Shown: positions 39,301 to 51,719 of the stretch, one piece after another
Layout of the letters: each line of letters opens with the position of its first letter
How positions within the stretch are numbered: position 1 is the stretch's first letter
Origin: Motacilla alba alba
Lineage: Eukaryota > Chordata > Aves > Passeriformes > Motacillidae
Reading direction: 5' to 3'
Assembly: GCF_015832195.1 (NCBI RefSeq)
Contig: NC_052033.1
Span: forward strand, 806,001-870,000
Length of the DNA stretch: 64,000 nt
Translations under genes and position numbers: made by a program
The notes under the pieces: model-generated
What the model was told of the DNA's origin: nothing
The model's database searches: none
Seen by the model: only the letters and a program-made list of their open reading frames with translations

Positions 39301-42300
39301 ACAAGAGACACACCCCTTCTCGGCCAGCCCCAGGGACAGTTGACCAGAAGAAACCTCTCCAGTCTGGATCCTCAAAGATGTAAGGCAGGATACGGGTGAG
39401 GAGTCGACAGCAGTTTAAGACAATTTGTCTTTCCTTCTCCGTGTGGCAGCCGCTCTCTGCTCCCTGCACCAGCTTCTCCACAGCCTGAAGGAAACAAAAC
39501 CAAGGAAGGCAGCATTAGCCTGGGCACAAGTTAGCAAGAGCTAAGCAGGTCTGTCCTGCAAGTGATACCCTCACAGACTTATAAGCAGTTCTTGGAAGTC
39601 CATTTGCTCTCAGTTTAATCGCACAGTTGGTGTTTGAAACTCTGTAAAAATCAGGGCTAATGATTTTACACAGACCTTCTTGAATTTCTGCTGTTCCACT
39701 GTAAGAGACCTCAAATCTAATCCATGCAGCACATGTGTGGTGCCACGTGAGACAGACAGCCAAAGAACCAGAAGGCTCCTTCCAGCACTGCTCCATGACT
39801 GAAAAGGGCAGATGAGATTAATCAGCTGCAGCAAGTACATGAGATGCAGGCAGGAAGGACCAAGGCAGCAGCACTGTGCTGCATCAAGGGAGGCGCTGGC
39901 AGGGGATGATCACACAGAAACACACAGTCTGACAGTTCTGTCTGTGTGATTACAGCAGAGACCTCTCCTGACTCAGGAGGTGGCAGCTAAGCTGCTGCCA
40001 GTGTTATGTGTAGGGATACAGCCTCCAGCAGCATCTGTCAAGGTCCTGCTGCAGAGGAGGGTGGTAGCCCAAGTTTCCCCACTGCCCCTGTGAACAGGAC
40101 TGCTGCTCTGGAAAGAGCTTCTGGGCTGAGACTCTGCAGCCCTTCCCGCGGCTGCTGCAACTGCCAGTGGAGGATCACTGGGCTTTTCAGAATAGATGTG
40201 GGTCTCACTAGGCAGCAACTACAGCCACAGGAGGCAGTGACAAGAGGATTTACTCGAAGACAGAAAAAACCAGTCTCTTCCCTCCACGGCTACCCCCACT
40301 TGCTCTTACTCCCTGATCCCAAGGAGAAACAGAGGGGAAATGAAAGCCAAAACATTTAACAAGCATTCACCTTGCTGCTTTTTAATTCATGAGGTCATGT
40401 GTCCCTGCTTATTTTCATGGCAGTCTGCCTGGGTCACTGACTCTGCCAGCCTGCGTCACTGCATTAATGGGTATTTAGGTGCTGTTTGTCCCAGCCTGTC
40501 ACACACTAACTGAGCTGAACGATTTCTTCAGGCACACTTATGACTGTACCGCCTGAATCTCCAACCATGACTGTAAATGACATTTCTTCACAAACACACA
40601 GTATTGCTAAGTCCAGTGGCACATTGCACATGGCACAAGTCAGGGCTCTCAGACTGGCAAAAGCACTGCTAGAGTGGGCTCCTATGACACTGATATCCCA
40701 AGATCTACAGCTCATGCATAAACAGTCCTGCAGTGACAAGGCCTTCCAACACACCTGTTTCCAGTAGGCAGAAGAGACCATATTTTAGTCTTCGTTTTGG
40801 AAGAAAGAAGACATAGAGTCAAAGGCATTACAGATCTTCTAAGCCCTTCTCAACTCCCAAATAGCTCACTGCCAATACCAGGGAAAAAACATTGCAGTTT
40901 TCCTCATGTTCACATTTTTTCTCAAATATCCTCTACATGCTACAATCTGTCTACAGTTCACAGTCAGAGGTACCTTCACTATGATTCAGTAAGTCTCATT
41001 CACATATTGTAGAGGAGGAAAGAAAACCAGGATGGCAGCAACTATTTAAAACTGGAAAAGAGCCATTCCAAATGTTTTCACCTACAAACTCAAGGCTACT
41101 CTTGGCATGGCTCAAATCAGGAGCATTGTTAACACCTGCACTTTCCCAGGCAGAGTAAGTCTCAGGCTGTTGCTCACCAGGTTGACAATTTGCCAAACCT
41201 GGCAGGGTAGGAAATGCTGTTCAATGTCCCTGTGCTCCATACAAGGACGTGATAACACCAGAAGCAGCATCAGGAATGTTCTGTTATCACAGGAGGATGA
41301 AGAAAACCTTTAAGATCTTCCTCGAACTTTATCCAGGCGTTTGTGCAGTGACAATCTGCACATCCCTCTGGGATCTCCCAGCTTGAAGCCAGACTGGTGC
41401 ATGGTGAGGTACAATTAGGTGCAGACAAGGAATGGGATGTTTCAGCCTCACCACAAATATGCAGCCTTGCTACAAAGTCCCCTGAGCAAGAAGCAGTTTA
41501 TAGATATAGAGCAGGTAGGACACAAGAGGACAGAGTGAAACACAGGAAGGGGACAAGAGGAAAAAGGCTCCAAACTGATCAAACACCAGCTATGGTCTGT
41601 CCTAACCTATGAGAGGAACACTGAGGAACCCTCAGGAGGAGACAGGGACAAGCAAGCACATTGTGTGGTACAAGGTACCTGTTATCCCTTAGAAACCACA
41701 GTGCTGTTGATCCAGGGACATCCCAGCTAGCACAGCTCCAAGGAATAAAACAGCACCAAACTTACCTTGTAACACAAAGTTGCCAAATTTGAAGGTGATT
41801 CTTCTCTCACTGCTCGGATCTCTGCAGCTGGTACAAGAGCAAAGACATCCTGTACTGAAGTGGCTGTGTCTGCCCAGAACTGATCCCAAAAGGCATTATC
41901 CGTGGCCTCCACAGGCTGTGGAGAGACAAATGTGGTTATAGATGTGGAACTACCATTCCATACGATGTAATCATCAGCAATTATACCTGGCTTGGGGATG
42001 GGATGAGGCAAGAAGAGGTTCAATAAAACATACTAGCACTGGTTTTATATGTCAGCCTCTGTTTCCAGGGCTTTGAATGATTTATCTGCCAAACTGAACA
42101 TTCCTTCAGACATACAGGAGGCTTCATATTTGTCTGCAACTGCTGCCAGTAATCCAAGATCTTCACCACTGCACATGGGCCAGGCTGTCCTTGTGCACTC
42201 TGCCACCTTCAGAGCAGGTCAAGGAAGCCCTGCGTGTATGTTGGAATTACTTCTGTTGTAACCAAAATCTTGAGGAAGTAATCAGGGACACCTCATTAGG

Positions 42301-45300
42301 GCACAAACAGACCCATGGAACTGACAGACCCACCTCAAAGCACTTACAGATAAAATGAAATTGATCTTTCTGAATGAAATATTTATAGAGAACTGGACTC
42401 AGTGCAGCCGGTCGCTGCCAAGGCTTTGTTCTTAAAAAGCACTAAGTGTGCCATTCAAAGAGGAGGAGATGGAAGAAGGAGACCAAAGAAAATCCATTTC
42501 AAACCTGTGGTCTCAGAAATTCAGCCCTCAGCCCAGCCCTGGGAACACACCTCGTTCCACTACATTTTCTGTTATTACTTGCCAAGAGATAGGCACTGGC
42601 CAAACACAGCTGTGAGTGCTCATCCCACCCAGGGGTCCAGCTACAGGGGCAGGATAAATACATGCCTGTTTATGACAAGCAGTGTAAAAGAGATGGACCC
42701 ATGATTGCACTCAGAAGAGGAAAGTGTGAGCTTTCCCAGGAGTTTCACCAGCCATGGTGTGGGCATGCTTGGCAGGTCAGAAGAGCTGCTCACCTGAGCA
42801 CCCCCAGCCCTTGGCTTGGGGTGAGGAGGAGTCTCCTGCCTGTGACCAGCACCAGATCCAAAGCAAACAGTAGCGCTCACTAAGGGCAATAATCAGCACC
42901 ATTGGGTGGGTCTTGCATGTCAGATATGAAAGGGGCAAAAATACGACTGTGTGTTTAATTTAAACAACTCCTGCCCACTCCCAGATGTGCGGTAGAAGGC
43001 AGAAAATTTGTCCAGCTTTATGCTGTGTCTAAATGCAGCTCAGATACCACCTGGGGGAGAACAGGTCATTCACAACTCTGACACAAGGAAGTGCTGCATT
43101 GCCCTGTTTGCTGTCACCTCCTGAACTAACAGCCCCAGCCCATGGGCATGTGATGTGTCACCACCACCGCGGCCAAAAAGTGAGAGGGGGCCAGCTACCT
43201 CAGACTGGTACAGCAGGTTATTGCCCTGCTGCTCTTTGCCTTAAAGCTTCAGTGCTGCTAGTCCTAGTCCTTCCAGTCATGCAATGAACCAGCCCAAACG
43301 ACCCCCCAGTCTTTAAAAACAAAACCAGAAAAAAACTCCTGTGAGTTCAAACATCTTATTAAACTCAGCCCTAGTGTTGAAAACCTATTTTTTTTTCACC
43401 TGGACACCAAAGCAATATCCCACCAAAACTCTTCCCAAGGGAAGAGCAACTTTTCCCAAATGGTTCAAGATCACAGGTCCTCAGAGGGGATCTGCAGGAA
43501 CAATCCAATCCAATATTCACAGCCTGACTTTCAGCTGAGCATGTGAAAGAGCTGAGCTCTTTGGGGCATGAAAACCTTAAATGGAATGGATATTTTGCAC
43601 ATCTCATCTCTAATTGTACTCCTCAAAAAGAGCCAAGTATTTGGAAATCTGATCCATGTACTGCATGAAATACCCTACAAATCCTACACTGCATTTCAAA
43701 CCACACACCACAACCTCAAGAAAAACTGCCACATGTACATCCTGGCTGCCTGCCACAGCCACTCCCACTGAACAACAGCAAGCAGCAATTGCTGCTAATT
43801 TGGCATCATGCATAAATAATGCCTTCACTCTCATCTAGAGGGGGAGTAGAAAACCATTTCCCTCATGCAGTTACTGATCCCTTCACCTCCCAATAGCCTG
43901 AGGCCTCCTCAGAGGTTGAACACAGCCGCTGTTTTACAGATGGCAGCCCAACATGGATTGAGGAACTCGGACTGCAGTCCCTTGGAGCAGGGAAGCACAG
44001 GGGTGATTCCCTGAGCTGCAACGTTGGATGTACAGCAGTGTTCATGTCTCTGCTGCCATCTTGGCAACCAGATTACGCCGAAACACCGATACCTTGCATT
44101 TTTAATAGCTGCAGCAAGTCAGCTCTCCATCAACAGATGATATCCCATGTACAATCCTGGGACATGGATTCAGTACTGAGTCACTCACATCCCCACTGCC
44201 CCCCTGTTTTAATTACCAGCCTGGCATCATGAAGCTACTCAATCCACATAATATTCATCTCCTTGATAGAACATTACTGGCTGTTTTTAAGCTGATTGTT
44301 TTCTGCATGCAGCATCTCTGGGGATCAAAATATCCATTTCCTCAGCTGAGCTCACCCAACAGACTGTATCCAGCTTCACAGAGGACAGAAATACTGAGAC
44401 CTAGATCAGCCTTGTTCACCAGCCAGGAATATCCACATTTAGAAATGTCAAGATTTAGGTACAAGTGTTGGTACAGCACACGCTGCAGTCACAGATCCCA
44501 GAGCACTCCTAGCCTTGACAGTGCTTCAGCCAGAGAGCTCACGAGGAGCTGAATCCTCAGCACAGGTAAGAGCCTAATGTTCCTCCAGCACAGTGCAGAC
44601 AACCAGCTCTGCACCAGCAGAGCAATGAGGGTAAGAATTGAGGGATCAGTAGCTAGACTCTACTCTGGAAACAAAATTGGCACATCTGGAGGGCAAAGGA
44701 TCTTCCTGACCCACACACATCTGATGGCAGAGGCTGCTGAAGGTACAGAACTGACTGGCAGAGAGAGACTGATGCCCAAGCCAAGCTCCACATCACAAGG
44801 GTGAGGTAACTGTAGAGCAGAGTGTTGCTGAGGATACAGTGGGCAGATCCAAGGTGATGTGACAGAGCAGGCAAGAAGGAAGACTTTTGCCTTCCAACCT
44901 GTACGCTGGCCAAACAGATGTAAAACCAGTCATTCTAGACACCTCCATTCTTTTTTTTTCTTTTTTATTTTATCTTTTTTTCTTTTTTACCACTAGTTTT
45001 CTACTAGTTGTAAATGTTGTGTTTCAGGTCCTTTGAAGCACACCACACACATGCTGCAGAAGTTAGGAAAGGAAGACACTCAGTTTGCAAGCCTCATGCC
45101 AGTTATGAGAATCACAGCCTGAACAGTAATCCCCAGACAAACAGGATACCTCACAGGAAACAGGAAAACAGAGAGGGCCTGACCATGTCCTAAAAACAGG
45201 AAAAGCTCCCAAGGCACAGTCTTGCCTATTTGTTACTGTCCTCAGCCTGACACCAGCACCACCTTCACTTTCTCTTTTGGACATAGCTCCTCACAAACTC

Positions 45301-45303
45301 CAG

Positions 45304-45368
<65 letters not shown>

Positions 45369-48300
45369 TACCTCCTCCTGACCAAGAGCTCTCTGCACTT
45401 ATGACTTAAATCAAATGACCATTTCTAACAATTCCTCCAACAGGCCCCTACTGGAGGACTGTCCTAAAACTAAATCTTAGAATGCTGCAGATCATCACCA
45501 GAGAACCAAGGGACAAGCAGCCACTAGAATTGCTCAGTGTGTTCTCTTTTTGCTTCTTGCCAGCATGCCAACTAAGCATCCCACCAGCCACAGCAGCAAT
45601 CCTTTGGAGCAGGGGCTCTCCTTTATCTGGGGCTCAATAGCAGAGCAAGACCCTCATCCCTGCCCCAGGTTTCCAGCCAGTACTGCACAAGCTCAGATGA
45701 TCTGTTACAGCCGTTGCTCCTTTCCATCCCAAATGTGGCAGAACTCTAGTGTGGAATCACCATTCACACAGCACTGATTGAGCTTTGGATCAGGTAACCC
45801 TGCAGGCCAGGGATTAGTTTGAGGCAATTCACACATCTTTGTACCACCTGTTTGTGCAAAAGGAAAGCCTGTGGACCGGACATTCTAAATATAAATAACT
45901 ACTAAGATTTTATCCCTCCAGCCAAGGACAGCACCTCTACACAGGCTTCAGAACAATAATAATTTTCTTCTATAGGATCTTTGCAGTCAACAGGGCAGAA
46001 TCAATGAGACTTCAAGTCTACCGCCAGTTCTCTGCTCTCACAGCAGAGACAGTGTTGCAAAGCAAACTGGAAAATGGGATTTGCAGAAGTCTGGCAGGGA
46101 AAGACCAGGACAAAAGTCAGCTGTATCAAGTGTTACTTACAGCTTTGCTTTTAAAACAACTTTGCTTTTGATCAACCTGAGACTCTTGGACAGCTGAGTC
46201 AAGCTTGAAAACTGTAAGAAATGGTCTGCAGGGACCAACCTTTCTCCAAGCACAAGATGTGCTTTTATCAGACTCAAGCTAACAGCCCATTGTACGCCTG
46301 GATTTCCACACCACGGAAAAGGAAAGGACATGGGTTTGTCCCTCATATTTGATTCTTCCTGTCTCTTTAAAAGCAGAGGCATAGCTCCCATTAAATCTAA
46401 CAAGCTGGTACACAAGATCAAAATTTCTTATCTTCTGGCTGGTTGCTGGCAGGAATCCCAACTGATTGGGAAAAGATGGTTCTCCACCAATTAAAGCTCC
46501 CAGACCTGCAACTGACCAGCCCTGATGAACTGACATATCCACAATCCACGTTCCCTTCATCTGTTAAATAAGCAGCACTTTTATGGGCAGTTTGGGAGGG
46601 CTCACACATTCTCTATTATGAAGCACATCTGTTTTATTATCAAAGGGACGGGCCCTACCAGTATAATGTGTGCAGTGTAATGTAATATACACATATCATA
46701 TAAAAAGCCTAAAGACCATTTCTCCATGTGTGACTATAAATATACATCTGTAGCATAAGTTAATTTCTTCCTTCTGGTAATACTGCCGTTTTTAATCACT
46801 GAAATAATTCTGAAGTGATTTTTCTTTTTTAATACTCTTACACCTTTAGAGTTTCTCTTTGGCAGTTAAAAAATCAATTAAGTCAATTCTATTTGCGTCC
46901 AGACTTGGTTCCACTTCCAAGTTCTGGGCTCCACATGTGCTGTAAGCATTCAAGTGTTATGTTCCCTACAGATTTATTTAGGTTTTTTTAAATGCTCACA
47001 TGGGAACACTCATTTTTTTATTAAGAAAAGCATGGAGATTATAAAAACTTATTTTTAAGAAAAAATTAACTTTGTTCCAACTTAAACCTTCACCAATGAG
47101 TGAACAGTGACTTTGGCGCAACCACTTCTTCCCAACAGAGCCTTAGGAAGACCTCACAGGGCATTCTGAGCTCAGAGTTTCACGTTACAGATGATTTGGC
47201 GAAAATCTCTTTGTCCAGCTCCCTAATGTCAGAGGAGAAGGCTGCAAAACAGGAGATAGGCTGCTGAGGAAGCAAAGCGTGTTGTGAACCAATAGCTTGG
47301 AAGGATTTGGCTCTGTCCATTACTGCAGCCTGGTTTTGGATCCAGGATCTCATGGACCAGGAGGTTTTGCTGTTGGTAAGAGATCAAAAGGCTCCAGGAG
47401 AGCCCAGTCATGCATTCTGCACAAGCAAACACTGGTGCCCTCCTACCGAATGTAAATATGGGAGCGCCAACACCCCACCCTTTTCCACATGCAATCAGTC
47501 TCACCTAGATCACAGAGACGTGAAATGAATCCAGCCAAGAATGAAGCTTTTACTCCTTCCTTTCTACTCCGGGGCCCAGTGAACCTTCTTTCCTTACACA
47601 GGTCGATAAACCAGGGGAGGGGAGTGCTCTCACCTGGGCTGCTGATCCAAGGGATTGCCTCACAGAATTTTCTTTGTGAACAGCAGACTGGGCAGAGCCC
47701 AGTAGGCCTGATTTACCACCTCCCAAACTCACTTTATAAGCACATTTCCCCACGAAGGAAGGACAGCCCAAAGCTGAGGATACTCTGAACTATTTGGAAT
47801 GCAGAAGAAACTTTGGAAGAACCCCTTAAAACATTAATTACCCCACTTCTCTCTTTACCTACATTCACAACTAATGGTTTTTAAGAATTTATTCACAAAA
47901 GCCATTCTTTAGCAATGCAGATAAATGTGATACTGCTTTAGAAAGTAAAAACATGTTTTTTTTCAAGTCTCTTTCACAGCCTTATCCATCTATAATTCAA
48001 TTCCCAGTAGTAGCCTCTGCCTCTTGAGTTTTCACAGATTTTCTCCTACTACCCTTTCCCCCTTTGCATCCATACCTTTTAATGTGAATTCACTCCCCAT
48101 CATCAACTATCTTTCTGCCATGACCCCCACATTTTCTTAGCAGCTGTTATTGCCTTACTTCTAAAGGCAGATCATAACAGCTGTTCTCCGTTGTAGCTCT
48201 GAAGAACATGAGATGTGACTTCTCAATAGAGCAAAATCCCTCTGCTCCTGAGACACAAGGACAGGCTACTAATTTTCTGCCAGTGTGCTGCCGCTACTGG

Positions 48301-49107
48301 GCCCTCCACTTAAAACAAAAATTAAGCAAGTTCCCAGGACAGGTACAACATATGTTAGACCTCTAGACAGTGACCCTCCCTTCACACAGCCCTCACTTTC
48401 ACTTAACTCCTTCTCCTCCTCAGCCTGCAGAAATAAAGCGTCAATTCACAAGTCAGAGATGGAAACCTCTGCTGCCAACAGCACATCTGCCCAACAGCCC
48501 TTTCCATCAGCTATTACCTAAAAACAGGGCAAGGTTCTCCACCCATTATGCGCGGGGGTGGGAGAAAGGATACAGAAAAGGGAGCAGTGGCAAACCGTGT
48601 GATGTAAACCCGCAAGCGGAATACATTAGGAGCTGTGGACATCCCTTACGACAGCAGCGTCTGCTGTTAGCAGAAGACGCTGTTCAGCAAGGCACAAGAT
48701 GTCACCAGAGGCGGTGACAGGGCCCGGCCACGTCTGGCAGCTGCCCCGGGGACCGGCCAGTGCTCCTCCACGGACCGGTGACACGGTGATGGGCGCAGCC
48801 TGCCCTGAGCCCCACCGGCCCCGGCCTTCGGGCATGGCCTCGCTGGGAGAGCCTGGCCAGGGCCGGCCGTGACTGCAGCCCCAGCCCCGGCCCCGGCCCC
48901 ACACGCAGGGACCCGCTCGGGGACCGCGCACGAGAGCGCCGCAGGTGTCTCGGGCAGGGCCGGCTGCGAGGGGCTCCTCAGGGAGGCGGTTCCCGAGATG
49001 GCGCGGCCCCCCTCGCTCCCGCCCGAGATGGCGGCCCTCACCTGGGTCTTGGTGGTGAGCTGGATCACCGCCTTCCTGAAGTTGAGCTTGGAGTCGGCGC
49101 TGCCCAT
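24333..49107 (-). CDS. HID1: HID1 domain protein, Golgi and dense-core vesicle factor
   Basis: HID1 is a peripheral membrane protein of the trans-Golgi needed for dense-core vesicle cargo sorting and acidification in neuroendocrine cells. Nineteen coding exons, in transcript order: 49042-49107, 41766-41915, 39314-39484, 36509-36622, 34820-34926, 34231-34347, 33273-33495, 32815-32871, 32578-32718, 32098-32188, 31319-31470, 30053-30131, 29298-29462, 27941-28168, 27325-27458, 25820-25900, 25334-25425, 24852-25010 and 24333-24396. They total 2391 nt and encode 796 residues (human 788), with all phases closing and GT-AG introns. The start is in a GCACCATGG context. Its product begins MGSADSKLNF, with Gly2 as the known myristoylation site. 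Diagnostic segments are FWDQFWADTATSVQDVFALV (exon 2), PYIFEDPDWRGFFWSTVPGA (exon 3), VGYGIPYNHLLFSDYREPL (exon 7) and TAMWFRTYMWGVIYLR (exon 18). Residues about 560-692 (exons 14-16) form a Ser/Pro/Glu/Arg-rich linker that looks disordered; the rest is helical and nearly identical to mammals. Exon 3 ends at a weak donor (GGG|GTGTGT). Confidence 0.97.
36623..39313 (-). other. HID1 intron 3
   Basis: This 2.7-kb intron, between the exons encoding residues 73-129 and 130-167, has no recognised exon, repeat or RNA gene. Its open frames are short and lack family resemblance. Confidence 0.7.
39485..41765 (-). other. HID1 intron 2
   Basis: This 2.3-kb intron has no coding exon on either strand. It contains an inverted repeat at 39909-39950, listed separately. 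Otherwise I see nothing in it. Confidence 0.75.
39909..39950. repeat. Inverted repeat, 10-bp arms, 22-nt loop
   Basis: ATCACACAGA (39909-39918) and TCTGTGTGAT (39941-39950) are exact reverse complements. It lies within HID1 intron 2. The stem is too short for a typical microRNA precursor. Confidence 0.85.
45308..45365. repeat. GT dinucleotide microsatellite, 29 units
   Basis: An uninterrupted run of GT (CA in the HID1 sense direction) spans about 58 bp in HID1 intron 1. Runs of this purity and length are usually polymorphic. Confidence 0.97.
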
Positions 49108-49340
49108 GGTGCGGCCCGGCTGCGGGCAGGGCCGGGCAGGGCTGTCCCCTCACGCCGCCGCTCCTCGGGCCGCCGCTGACGCCATCCCCGTCCCCGCGCC
49201 GGCGGCTCCCGCTGCCTCCCTCCCTCCTCCTGTCAAACCGGGGCTCGCCGGTCCCAGCCCTCCCCCACCCCTCCGCCCGCATCCCTCCCTCCCTCCGCCC
49301 GAGGCTCCTCCTCCGCCAGCTCTCCATCCCTACATCCCGC
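48700..49340 (-). promoter_or_regulatory. CpG island at the HID1 5' end
   Basis: GC content and CpG frequency rise sharply here relative to both flanks, with many CCGG, GCGC and CGCC runs. The island covers HID1 coding exon 1 (49042-49107), and no TATA box is evident. It marks a housekeeping-style promoter. The transcription start should lie a little above 49107. Confidence 0.8.
48878..48900 (-). promoter_or_regulatory. G-quadruplex motif in HID1 intron 1
   Basis: In the HID1 sense direction this reads four G4 runs separated by two-base linkers (CC, CC, CT), starting 142 nt after the first 5' splice site. It meets the standard G-quadruplex rule and would sit in the nascent RNA. Confidence 0.75.
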
Positions 49341-50462
49341 CCCGCCGCCTCCCCTCTTTTCCGACCTCCGCCTGCCATCCGCCCGCCAGTTCACCCTTTC
49401 GTTCTCGCCCTCCCTGCCGCAGCCCCTTCCCTCCCACACTTCGCTCCCCACAGACCCTGCCTCATCTCCACTCACGGCAGAGCACGGCTTTTCTCATCTC
49501 TCCTTCCTCGCTGTCCCCTCCTGCCTACGCTCCCTCCGCCTTCTCTGCCCTGTGCTTTCCTTTACAGCCCTTCTCTTCTGCTCCATCCTTTGCTTTATCC
49601 CTGCATCAAGTTCTTCTGCTCTCATGTCACCGCTTTCCCCTTTTCTTGCCCCTTTTCCCACTCCTCTGCCCGCAGCCTTTGTCCCCTGAAGCTCCTTTGC
49701 CAGGCTCGGGCACAAGCCCAGTGACAGCTCTGTAAAGGCATCGCCAGCAACTCTCCGAGCCTGGTCCCAAGCCCAGATGGTCCAGAGGTGCAAGCAGGAT
49801 GCCAGGACAACAGCCAGCTCCAGTCTGTCCCTAGCCCTGGTTTGAAAGGAGCCAGGAACAAGTACGTTTGTAACACAGACCCTGTTTGAGCACCTTATGA
49901 GGAGCTCCTTGCATGTGGTGGCCCATTAACCCTAATGAAATTCCACCCACACACAAGGAGAGGATGTTTTATAACCCTAGGTGCTGGGAATTCAGGATTT
50001 GGCACTCACTGAACACCTCAAAGCAGCGGTTTGAGGGCATTCAGTGTTGCCTTTGAAGCTATCGTCATGGTTTTCTGCTCTGAGCAGCTCTGTGAACTGC
50101 AAGCAGGTCTTTTTGGTGTCCCTAAGTTACATTTCACATGCTCAACTCTAAAAACATTTCTTCATAAAAAGGTGAGGTAATTCCAACCGTTCTGCAAAAG
50201 AAAGCAGTGTGCTGACTCTCCAGCTGGGGCGGACTGTGGAAATTCTCTTTTTTTGGCATATAACCTGTACAGGAGTGATGTTTGATTCGACTGAGTGACA
50301 TATCAGATCTGAGACATTCTGATAAAACCTACAGGAAAAAATATTTTCACAAAATCATGTAATCTGGCTTTTGCTGCCAAACAGCCTGGGTCTTTGCATC
50401 CAAGTACTCAATATGGCTACAACACACAGATAAATTATAAGAATTTATTATAACATATAAGA

Positions 50463-50481
50463 ATTCTGTTACGAACAGAAT
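50463..50481. repeat. Short palindrome, 8-bp arms, 3-nt loop
   Basis: ATTCTGTT and AACAGAAT flank ACG in an AT-rich stretch just before a CR1 remnant. The size is compatible with chance. Confidence 0.6.
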
Positions 50482-50509
50482 ACTTTTCAAAAGCATTTCT
50501 CACAAATAA

Positions 50510-50610
50510 TAGAAGAACTCTAGTCCAACTGCCTGACCCCTTCAGGTCTGACCAAAAGTTGAAGTATGTCATTAAGGGCATTGTCCACATGACTCTTCAA
50601 TAGGCATGAG
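50510..50610 (-). mobile_element. Old CR1 LINE fragment
   Basis: CTCTAGTCCAACTGCCTGAC, then TTCAGGTCTGACCAAAAGTT and ATTAAGGGCATTGTCCACAT, match the reverse complement of an older avian CR1 3' region. The copy is degenerate and lacks the terminal repeat. Confidence 0.75.
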
Positions 50611-51719
50611 AAAGTTAAGATTTTCCCATTTCTGTATTAAAATTGCTTAGAAAAAGATCTAAAACCTAGAGCACAAGTTCTTGATTATGTTTGCTGGGTT
50701 ATAAATGCCAGGTTAAAGACACTCCTTGATTCTGGTCTGTAACTGTATTAAAGCAGGTGACTTTCCAAGCAGCCACTGAATTTTCAGAATGTGTATATGT
50801 GACGGAGAGGTCTATGAGGAGAAAAGGAGAGAGGAATAGTCTATTATGCCTCTCTTATTCCCATCTTTATCCCCCTCCTCTGCTGCTGTACACAAGAGCT
50901 GAGTACTAGCCCTTGCTTTAATCATCGTGGGGCACCCAGCTGCCTGTCACTGCTGGATTGGATAGAGTTTTCTGACACAAATCCCATCTTTTCTGGATGC
51001 ACAGTCTGCTGCTCTTGCATAGACATTTTTTATTGCTTTTCCTGTAGGCACCATTGCAAGGTAATGCGATCAAATTTAAATCTGTGGAGTTCAATTATGC
51101 AGAAGGAAAAAAAACCACAAAAAACTCCCAACAACAACAACAAAAACCCCATTATCTAAACACACTGTTACTGTCACAGAAGTTGATTTGGATCTTAGAA
51201 TCTCTGATAGATTCCAGGGCTGACAAGCACAAATAAATTCCCTTATGCCAATCTCCAGCTAGGAGAATGACCACCATCTCTAACCCTTATTCCATTAAGG
51301 TGGAAAGCAAGCACCAAAATCCAAGATATTTTCTGAATTTACTTATATGTAACAGACACATTTCCTCCTCAGAGCTCTATAAATCCCTATGTCCCTGAAT
51401 TTTAAGTCCATTCCACTCTCATAAAGATAAGAAATATGAAATAGGAACCTGCATCAGAGGCACTGATTTCTCATCAGAGTGCAAAATAACACAGGGTTGG
51501 AGGAAGACACCACACTGAGGAAATGCTGTGGGGCTGTTTGTATGGGGTGTCCCCTTTTGCAGCCCCAGCTAAGGGGGGATGGATGATCTTCTTGAAGAAC
51601 AACCCACACAAACCCATCAAGGCAGAGAAGGCACTGAAAGCCCCACTGAGAGATCCCCGTAATTGCCTCAAGTCACCGTGAAGCCCATGGCAAGGCCGGG
51701 ACACGACATTCCAACGGCA

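Larger units (their letters stand above)
41916..49041 (-). other. HID1 intron 1
   Basis: This is the largest HID1 intron, at 7.1 kb. It holds a GT microsatellite (45308-45365), a pyrimidine tract (about 44949-44990) and an AT-rich block (46640-47080) that could be regulatory. A G-quadruplex motif at 48878-48900 lies just inside the 5' splice site. No coding exon was recognised. Confidence 0.7.

Noticed and set aside
45222..45404. 60-codon + frame through the GT microsatellite
   Set aside because: An alternating Cys-Val run is simply the translation of the GT repeat.
48626..49378. 250-codon minus-strand frame over HID1 exon 1
   Set aside because: It is a different frame from HID1 and reads Gly/Arg-rich low-complexity CpG-island DNA; the 66-nt HID1 exon explains the locus.
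48869..49735. 288-codon + strand frame opposite HID1 exon 1
   Set aside because: Pro/Ser/Ala-rich translation of CpG DNA with no domain; a divergent noncoding transcript remains possible but is not shown.
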